Source: Peptococcaceae bacterium (GTDB lineage: Bacteria; Bacillota; Desulfotomaculia; Desulfotomaculales; Pelotomaculaceae). Taken from it: a DNA stretch of 39,284 nt. The first letter of the stretch is position 1. The number at the start of each line of letters is the position of its first letter. Of this stretch, positions 33,963 to 39,284 are shown one piece after another. Where the stretch lies: contig JAAYRI010000112.1 in the NCBI GenBank assembly GCA_012518875.1, positions 1 through 39,284 on the forward strand, read 5' to 3'. Below the pieces are notes generated by a model, which saw only the letters and a program-made list of their open reading frames with translations, made no database searches and was not told the DNA's origin. A program made the position numbers and the translations under genes.

Positions 33963-33964
33963 TG

Positions 33965-35818
33965 TTATTTGTTCTCTTTATCCTCTTTAATCTCAAAGTC
34001 GGCATCTACAACATTATCTTTCTCTTCCTGCCCGGGGGTATCTGTCCCCCCTGCACCAGCCGCCTGATCCGCGCCTGCCTGCTCTCCTGTTTGCTGATAC
34101 ATAGCGGCAGTCAGCTCATAAAGGGGGCCGGTAAGTGCTTCCAGTCTAGTTTTGATCAAAGCTGTGTCGGCACCTTTTAAAGCCTCTTTTAGTTCATCTG
34201 TACAAGTTTGCAATTTTTTTATAGCAGCCTCGTCAGCCTTGTCCTTAAAGTCCTTGATCGTCTTTTCCGCCTGATAAACCATGCTATCGGCCTGGTTTCT
34301 GACCTCTACCCCTTCCCTACGCTCTTTGTCCTCGCTGGCATGCTGTTCAGCTTCCTTGACCATCCGGTCGATATCCTGTTCTTCTAGTTTAGTTGTGGCC
34401 GTAATAGTCATGCTCTGTTCTTGACCCGTACCCTTATCTTTAGCTGAAACATTAACAATGCCGTTAACATCAATGTCAAATTTTACCTCAATCTGGGGTA
34501 CACCCCGAGGCGCCGGCGGTATCCCGGTAAGGGTAAACCGACCCAGGGTTTTGTTGTCCGCGGCCATAGCCCGCTCACCCTGGATGACGTGTATTTCCAC
34601 AGTAGACTGCCCATCAGCCGCTGTAGAGAAAATCTGCGACTTGGAAGTTGGTATAGTCGTGTTTCTCTCGATTAATTTGGTAAACACACCGCCCAGGGTT
34701 TCAATACCCAGGGACAGGGGAGTCACATCCAGTAGTAAAACATCCTTGACTTCCCCTGCCAGCACTCCGGCCTGGATAGCGGCGCCAATAGCCACACATT
34801 CATCAGGGTTAATACCTTTGTGGGATTCCTTGCCCAAAAACTTGCGGATAGCTTCCTGCACAGCGGGCATCCGGGTAGCGCCGCCCACTAGAAGGATTTT
34901 ATTTATATCCTGGGGTTCCAGCCCGGCATCAGAGAGGGCCTGGCGGGCAGGGCCCATTGTTTTTTCTAGTAGATCGGCTGTCATTTCTTCAAATTTGGCC
35001 CGGGTTAAATTAATGTCCAGGTGTTTGGGCCCACTAGCGTCAGCAGAAATGAAAGGCAGGTTAACATTTGTCGTAGCCACACTGGAAAGTTCAATTTTAG
35101 CTTTTTCCGCTGCCTCCTTAAGGCGCTGCATAGCCATTTTATCCTGGCGCAAATCAATACCCGACTCTTTTTTGAATTCTGTGGCCAGGTAATCAATCAC
35201 TCGCTGGTCAAAATCATCACCGCCCAAACGGTTGTTGCCGCTGGTAGCCTTAACCTCAAAAACGCCGTCCCCCAGTTCCAGGATGGAAACGTCAAAGGTA
35301 CCACCACCCAGGTCATAAACCATAATCGTCTGTTCGTCTCCCTTATCCAGACCATAGGCCAGGGCTGCTGCGGTGGGTTCATTAATGATGCGTAGCACCT
35401 CCAACCCGGCAATTTTACCGGCGTCTTTGGTAGCCTGCCGCTGTGAATCGCTAAAATAGGCGGGAACAGTAATCACTGCCTTTTCCACCTTTGTACCCAG
35501 GTAGGCTTCTGCGTCCACTTTCAGCTTCTGCAAGAGCGCCGCCGATATTTCCTGCGGGGTATAGTCCTTACCATCAATCGTTTCCTTATAATCAGTACCC
35601 ATATGGCGTTTTATGGAGCTAACAGTTCGATCCGGATTGCTCACCGACTGTCTTTTAGCTACTTGCCCAAGCACTCTTTCGCCGCTTTTAGAAAAGCCCA
35701 CTACCGAGGGGGTAGTCCTCGCACCCTCAGCATTAGGGATAACCACTGCTTCGCCGCCTTCCATCACAGCCACACAGGAGTTGGTTGTACCCAGATCTAT
35801 TCCTATAACTTTAGACAT
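33965..35818 (-). CDS. dnaK: Chaperone protein DnaK (Hsp70)
   Basis: Hsp70, 617 residues. The N-terminal phosphate loop [32 protein letters not shown] and [13 protein letters not shown] form the ATPase; [14 protein letters not shown] opens the substrate-binding domain. It lacks the insertion of about 23 residues found near residue 80 in Gram-negative DnaK (SSIKRHMG follows directly), a Firmicute trait. The tail is Gln/Gly/Ala-rich and ends in the acidic [13 protein letters not shown] 35818 has GGGAGGT 7 bases upstream. It is the fourth gene of the HrcA/CIRCE operon. Confidence 0.99.
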   Translation of the reverse strand: MSKVIGIDLGTTNSCVAVMEGGEAVVIPNAEGARTTPSVVGFSKSGERVLGQVAKRQSVSNPDRTVSSIKRHMGTDYKETIDGKDYTPQEISAALLQKLKVDAEAYLGTKVEKAVITVPAYFSDSQRQATKDAGKIAGLEVLRIINEPTAAALAYGLDKGDEQTIMVYDLGGGTFDVSILELGDGVFEVKATSGNNRLGGDDFDQRVIDYLATEFKKESGIDLRQDKMAMQRLKEAAEKAKIELSSVATTNVNLPFISADASGPKHLDINLTRAKFEEMTADLLEKTMGPARQALSDAGLEPQDINKILLVGGATRMPAVQEAIRKFLGKESHKGINPDECVAIGAAIQAGVLAGEVKDVLLLDVTPLSLGIETLGGVFTKLIERNTTIPTSKSQIFSTAADGQSTVEIHVIQGERAMAADNKTLGRFTLTGIPPAPRGVPQIEVKFDIDVNGIVNVSAKDKGTGQEQSMTITATTKLEEQDIDRMVKEAEQHASEDKERREGVEVRNQADSMVYQAEKTIKDFKDKADEAAIKKLQTCTDELKEALKGADTALIKTRLEALTGPLYELTAAMYQQTGEQAGADQAAGAGGTDTPGQEEKDNVVDADFEIKEDKENK

Positions 35819-35855
35819 TGTAATAACCTCCCGTTATATAATAAATTTATTGCTA

Positions 35856-36521
35856 CTATGACTTGACTACCTTAACCATAGAGGCACGGATTACCTTATC
35901 ATTCAAAAAGTAACCCCGCCGGAATTCCTCAACAATGGTGTTGTCGGGATGTTCCGTTGACTCTGCCCGCTGTACGGCCTCATGCCTGGTGGGATCAAAT
36001 TGTTCACCAACTGCCGGGATTTCGGCAAACCCTTCCCCAGCCAATACATCCAGCAGCTGTTTATGAATCATCTCCATTCCCGATTTAAAGGACTCGACAG
36101 TATTGCCTTCTGCCGATAAGGCCAGATCAAAATTATCTAGAAAAGGCAGCATAGCAGTGATTAACCGTTCGGAGGCATACTTATAAATTTCTTCCTTTTC
36201 CTGACGCGTGCGACGTCTAAAGTTATCATAGTCAGCCTGCAACCTGATTAGACGATCATAATTTTCATCTGCTCTTTTTGTTTGTTCCACCAGCAGCTCC
36301 CTCAGTACTGCGGGGTCATTTTCTATGGCGTTGTCCCCACCGGTATCAACTGCATCTGCGGCCTCATCACCGGGCCCTGCTGCAGTGTCCGGGGATTCCT
36401 CCATCCCGTTATCCGGCGATTCTTCCTCTACTGCTGAACCTGTTTTATTTTGTGCGTCAATCCTATCGGCATTTAGCTTTTCCTTTTCCATGTTCTTTTC
36501 CTCTTCGTTGTGGATACCCAC
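35856..36521 (-). CDS. grpE: Nucleotide exchange factor GrpE
   Basis: Nucleotide exchange factor for DnaK, 221 residues. An acidic, low-complexity N-terminus (about 1-65) precedes the long dimerisation helix (ELLVEQTKRADENYDRLIRLQADYDNFRRR in part) and the C-terminal beta domain (FDPTRHEAVQ, GYFLNDKVIRASMVKV). GTG 36521 has GAGGTG 7 bases upstream. It lies 15 bases after the chaperonin gene and 37 bases before dnaK. Confidence 0.98.
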   Translation of the reverse strand: MGIHNEEEKNMEKEKLNADRIDAQNKTGSAVEEESPDNGMEESPDTAAGPGDEAADAVDTGGDNAIENDPAVLRELLVEQTKRADENYDRLIRLQADYDNFRRRTRQEKEEIYKYASERLITAMLPFLDNFDLALSAEGNTVESFKSGMEMIHKQLLDVLAGEGFAEIPAVGEQFDPTRHEAVQRAESTEHPDNTIVEEFRRGYFLNDKVIRASMVKVVKS

Positions 36522-36536
36522 TGAAAATCACCTCGT

Positions 36537-38120
36537 CTAAAACATTTTACCCTCTTCCCTGGTTCGTATTTCTCTCTCTATCTCCCTTTCCTCACGTTTT
36601 TTGATAATAGTATCTATCCGCAATATCGCCTCAGCCACCTCACCGGCAGCCTTCAGGGCGTATATTTTAACACCCGCAGGGTCCATAATACCACTAGCCA
36701 ACATATCTGCCACCTGGCCATTTTCACAGTCAACAGCCAATGAACTCTTTCCCGTTTCCGCCTGGGCAGCAATAACGTCACCTAGTTTTTCCAAAGGGTT
36801 AAACCCGGCGTTGGCCACAATTTGAGAGAGGGGACGTTTGAGGGCTTCAACCACACAGTCCACTCCATAGGCTGCCATACCCCGGGCCCCCGCCCGCACC
36901 TTCTCCAACTCGAGGGCCACTGCTAGTTCCAAGGAACCACCGCCCGGAACCACACCGTCCTTAATTGCCGACTGTATGGCTGCCGCCGCATCCCGGGCAA
37001 TACGTTCCCTTTCACCCACAACCTCTGCCGTAGCAGCACCCACCAGCACAGTGGCCATCGGCTTGCCGCCGCCACCTAAAATCCATACCTGTTCCAGCTG
37101 TTCGTCATGATATACCCTGGCCGCATGGCCCAAGCATCTCTTCAGTTCCGGGAGCGATTTTTTGAGCCCCTTGCGTTTGAGGATCCGGGCACCGGTATGT
37201 TCCGCCGCCCGACGCAATTCCTTGTTGGCCACCCGCTGCACTGCCATTATACCGGCATCGGTAAGAATATCTTCCGCATCATCACTAATACCACGGTCCA
37301 CCAGAACCAGCCCCACATTCAGCGCCACGATTTTTTGCAGGTTAACATTGAATTCCTCCCGTAGCTGCATATAGTGGGCAAAGCCGGCTTCAGTACCTAG
37401 GGCCTCCTCATCAATTTCTTCGGGCTCAAGGGCATCATCTATTATCAGTACACCTAAGTCCTCTAGCTCAGCCGGCACCTGGCGGCTGATGCGTTCCTTA
37501 TTAACAATCACACCCATAAATACCTTATTATCAGCCCCCTCTTCAGCCACAACCGTATCCGGAAACTTAAAGGTATTATCCCTTAATTTGTCTTTACCAA
37601 TCATTACTGCCGCCTGAATTACCAGATCCCCAATGTCCTCATGGCCCCTCCCGGCAATTAAGGCCACCTGGCGGATGGCCCGATCCTCCAGATCAGTCAC
37701 TGGGCGCGCCCGCTCATGCATAATTTGCAGCGCCTTTTTTAGGCCAATTCGTAGCCCCTCAATCACCCGGGCTACCGGCACACCCCTCGCCACTTGCTCC
37801 ACCCCGGCACCCACCAGGGCCCCAGCTAATACAGTGGCTGTGGTAGTACCGTCACCAATTTCCTCCTGCTGGGCCCGGGCAATATTGATCAGCATCCTGG
37901 CCGCAGGGTGGCTGGCCTCCATCATTGTTAATATGGTCACACCGTCGTTAGTGATTACCACCTCACCAAACTGATCGACCAGCATGGTGTCCAACCCTTT
38001 GGGGCCCAGGGTACCTTCCACTGCGCTGGCAATGGCTCTGATAGCGTTGGAATTAGTCATCAAAGCCGCCAACCGCTCATCAACATCAGCCCCGGCAACG
38101 GCTTCTTTCTTCAAACTCAA
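36537..38120 (-). CDS. Archaeal-like (group III) chaperonin, Hsp60/thermosome type
   Basis: A 527-residue chaperonin closer to archaeal thermosomes than to GroEL. Group II-like signs are GPKGLDTMLVDQFGEVVITN (39-58), the built-in-lid segment around 230-262 in place of a GroES partner, and LRIDTII near 500-506. The ATP motif GDGTTTATVLAGAL (89-102) and GVVPGGGSLELA (389-400) are intact. GroEL-type KDG is replaced by NDG (58-60), and the C-terminus is a charged helix (KKREEREIEREIRTREEGKMF region, no GGM repeat). TTG 38120 has GGAGG 9 bases upstream. It sits between hrcA (13 bases) and grpE (15 bases) and so is part of the CIRCE-controlled operon. Group III chaperonins in the dnaK operon are known from Carboxydothermus hydrogenoformans and related clostridia; they work without GroES. 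Confidence 0.95.
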   Translation of the reverse strand: MSLKKEAVAGADVDERLAALMTNSNAIRAIASAVEGTLGPKGLDTMLVDQFGEVVITNDGVTILTMMEASHPAARMLINIARAQQEEIGDGTTTATVLAGALVGAGVEQVARGVPVARVIEGLRIGLKKALQIMHERARPVTDLEDRAIRQVALIAGRGHEDIGDLVIQAAVMIGKDKLRDNTFKFPDTVVAEEGADNKVFMGVIVNKERISRQVPAELEDLGVLIIDDALEPEEIDEEALGTEAGFAHYMQLREEFNVNLQKIVALNVGLVLVDRGISDDAEDILTDAGIMAVQRVANKELRRAAEHTGARILKRKGLKKSLPELKRCLGHAARVYHDEQLEQVWILGGGGKPMATVLVGAATAEVVGERERIARDAAAAIQSAIKDGVVPGGGSLELAVALELEKVRAGARGMAAYGVDCVVEALKRPLSQIVANAGFNPLEKLGDVIAAQAETGKSSLAVDCENGQVADMLASGIMDPAGVKIYALKAAGEVAEAILRIDTIIKKREEREIEREIRTREEGKMF

Positions 38121-38133
38121 ATATGGTAGCCTC

Positions 38134-39177
38134 CTATCTTCCTCCGCCCCTTAACACCCTGTCCAGGACTACAGAAAGATTTTTTGTCAAAAAGTCAACG
38201 ACACTGATTACCTTAGCATAGTCCATTCTAGTCGGCCCCAACACGCCAACAGTACCAATCCGACGCCCACTTAGTGTGTAGGGCGCGGCCACTACACTAT
38301 AGTGCTTGATATCAGAGTCATCTTCTATTTCATCACCTATTCTGATGGTCACACCTTGATCCAAATTCTCACCGGAAAGCAACTCACAGAGCAGTTCCTC
38401 CTGCTCCAGAATACCCAACATGGTTTTAATCCTTTCCGCATTGTGGAATTCCGGTTGAGTTAGCATGTTGAAAACCCCGCCGAGATAAATCCGATCCTCT
38501 TCCGCCAGGAACAGGCTATCCTGGATTAGTTCTAAGGAGAGATCAAGAATTTGTTTGTAGCGTCCCAACTCAAAATAAAGCTCCTGCAGCAGGGTAAATT
38601 TTATTGTATCCATGTTCATGCCCTGCAGCTTGGCGTTTAACACTCTGGATAGTGTTTCAAGATCCGCTGCTATAATGCTTTCCGGGGTTTCTATCATCCG
38701 GTGGTGCACTGCCCCGTTGTCCATGACCACGATCACCATTGTCCGGGTGGGGTTCATGGATACCAACTGAATGTGTTTGAATTTGCTTGGCCGACCCTGC
38801 TGGGTCAAAACCATTGAGGTATAACTGGTCAGCTGGGAGAGCAAGTCACCGGTACACCGAAAAACCTTGGCCACATCCCTGACCTTTTTATCAAGCCCCC
38901 GGCGGATTAGCTCCTCTTCCTCTTTTGTCAATTCCCTCTTTTTCATCAGGTAATCTACGTAATAACGGTAACCACGCACTGAAGGAATCCTGCCGGCGGA
39001 GGTATGGGGCTGTTCAATATAGCCCATTTCCTCCAAGTCTGCCATCTCATTACGGATGGTAGCCGGGCTCACGCCCAGCCTATATTTTTTCGCTATAGTT
39101 CTTGATCCAACGGGTTCTGCGGTAGCAATAAAATCCTGTACGATGGCAAGAAGCACCTTTCGCTTGCGCTCGTCCAT
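38134..39177 (-). CDS. hrcA: Heat-inducible transcription repressor HrcA
   Basis: Repressor of class I heat-shock genes, 347 residues. The N-terminal winged helix contains EPVGSRTIAKKYRLGVSPATIRNEMADLEEMGYI followed by the family hallmark QPHTSAGRIPS; a GAF-like dimerisation core and the C-terminal LGPTRMDYAKVISVVDFL follow. ATG 39177 has AAGGGGG 7 bases upstream; a longer frame to 39204 would reach towards the operator. It is the first gene of the operon and is autoregulated through the CIRCE element just upstream. Confidence 0.98.
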   Translation of the reverse strand: MDERKRKVLLAIVQDFIATAEPVGSRTIAKKYRLGVSPATIRNEMADLEEMGYIEQPHTSAGRIPSVRGYRYYVDYLMKKRELTKEEEELIRRGLDKKVRDVAKVFRCTGDLLSQLTSYTSMVLTQQGRPSKFKHIQLVSMNPTRTMVIVVMDNGAVHHRMIETPESIIAADLETLSRVLNAKLQGMNMDTIKFTLLQELYFELGRYKQILDLSLELIQDSLFLAEEDRIYLGGVFNMLTQPEFHNAERIKTMLGILEQEELLCELLSGENLDQGVTIRIGDEIEDDSDIKHYSVVAAPYTLSGRRIGTVGVLGPTRMDYAKVISVVDFLTKNLSVVLDRVLRGGGR

Positions 39178-39197
39178 ACCGGAACCCCCTTTCATTG

Positions 39198-39224
39198 TTA
39201 GCACTCTACTGTGCTGAGTGCTAA
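39198..39224. promoter_or_regulatory. CIRCE operator (HrcA binding site)
   Basis: TTAGCACTC, nine bases, GAGTGCTAA: a perfect match to the CIRCE consensus. It lies between the predicted transcription start and the hrcA ribosome binding site, so HrcA bound here would block the whole hrcA-chaperonin-grpE-dnaK-dnaJ transcript. Confidence 0.98.
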
Positions 39225-39238
39225 AAACGCTTAAATAA

Positions 39239-39267
39239 AAAATAACAAACCTCTATATGTTTGTCAA
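39239..39267 (-). promoter_or_regulatory. Sigma-A promoter of the hrcA-dnaK operon
   Basis: TTGACA (39267-39262), a 17-base spacer and TATTTT (39244-39239) are followed about 15 bases later by the CIRCE element. Confidence 0.85.
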
Positions 39268-39284
39268 GGGAATTGGCAAGATTC

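Larger units (their letters stand above)
33632..33964 (-). other. dnaK-dnaJ intergenic region
   Basis: An unusually long gap for this operon. Read on the minus strand it holds a near-perfect 19-bp inverted repeat just after dnaK and a 27-codon frame (ATG 33895 to TAA 33812) encoding a basic peptide starting MKWQPKKSVVVDSKPFKK, without a good ribosome binding site. A TTGTAT-18-TATAAT promoter-like pair (33746-33717) follows. Last comes a small hairpin GGGGAAT-CACA-ATTCCCC (33683-33666) before the dnaJ ribosome binding site. Confidence 0.6.

Overview
The window comes from a spore-forming Firmicute of class Clostridia, most likely the Peptococcaceae / Desulfotomaculum-Pelotomaculum-Carboxydothermus side. 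The reasons are a primary sigma factor operon of dnaG-rpoD type, the sporulation genes yqfC and yqfD, a glycyl T-box in front of glyQS, a HrcA/CIRCE heat-shock operon, a DnaK of the short Gram-positive type, and an archaeal-like (group III) chaperonin inside the dnaK operon, an arrangement known from Carboxydothermus and relatives. The exact genus cannot be read from the sequence alone.

Layout. Positions 1-3751 carry two plus-strand genes: the 3' part of a PAS/GAF/PAS/GGDEF/HD-GYP cyclic-di-GMP signalling protein and a CoA-disulfide-reductase-like flavoprotein. Everything from 3825 to the right end is on the minus strand. Read in the direction of transcription (right to left) it is one long conserved housekeeping neighbourhood, the same backbone as the Bacillus subtilis yqe-yqf region: promoter + CIRCE - hrcA - group III chaperonin - grpE - dnaK - dnaJ - prmA - tautomerase - rsmE - mtaB - HIT protein - rpsU - yqfC - yqfD - phoH - pgpH - ybeY - dgkA/PAP2 fusion - cdd - era - recO - DUF4342 protein - T-box - glyQ - glyS - ccpN-like - ppsR - ppdK - thpR - flavoprotein - dgt - dnaG - rpoD, then a four-gene tRNA operon (Asn, Met/Ile2-type CAT, Glu, Val).

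How the genes work together. The right third is protein folding and its control (HrcA, chaperonin, GrpE, DnaK, DnaJ), followed by ribosome and tRNA modification (PrmA, RsmE, MtaB, YbeY, Era, S21) and envelope or second-messenger functions (PgpH for c-di-AMP, DgkA-PAP2 for lipid carrier or diacylglycerol). The middle holds glycyl-tRNA synthetase under T-box control and a pyruvate/PEP block in which a CcpN-like CBS-domain regulator, the PPDK regulatory kinase/phosphorylase and PPDK itself are adjacent. The left end holds replication priming and sigma-A.

The most notable items are: the archaeal-like chaperonin under CIRCE control; three intergenic islands (about 14.86-15.53, 21.24-21.51 and 21.96-22.29 kb) built from shuffled copies of the same repeat modules, one of which keeps a small hairpin by compensatory changes; a near-perfect 19-bp inverted repeat without a T-tract just after dnaK; a terminator-like hairpin that buries the ribosome binding site of yqfC; a phoH gene whose conserved N-terminus has no conventional start codon; a DgkA-PAP2 kinase/phosphatase fusion; and a 9-bp inverted repeat that brackets the -10 box of the tRNA operon. 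No CRISPR array, rRNA, prophage or intact insertion sequence was seen.
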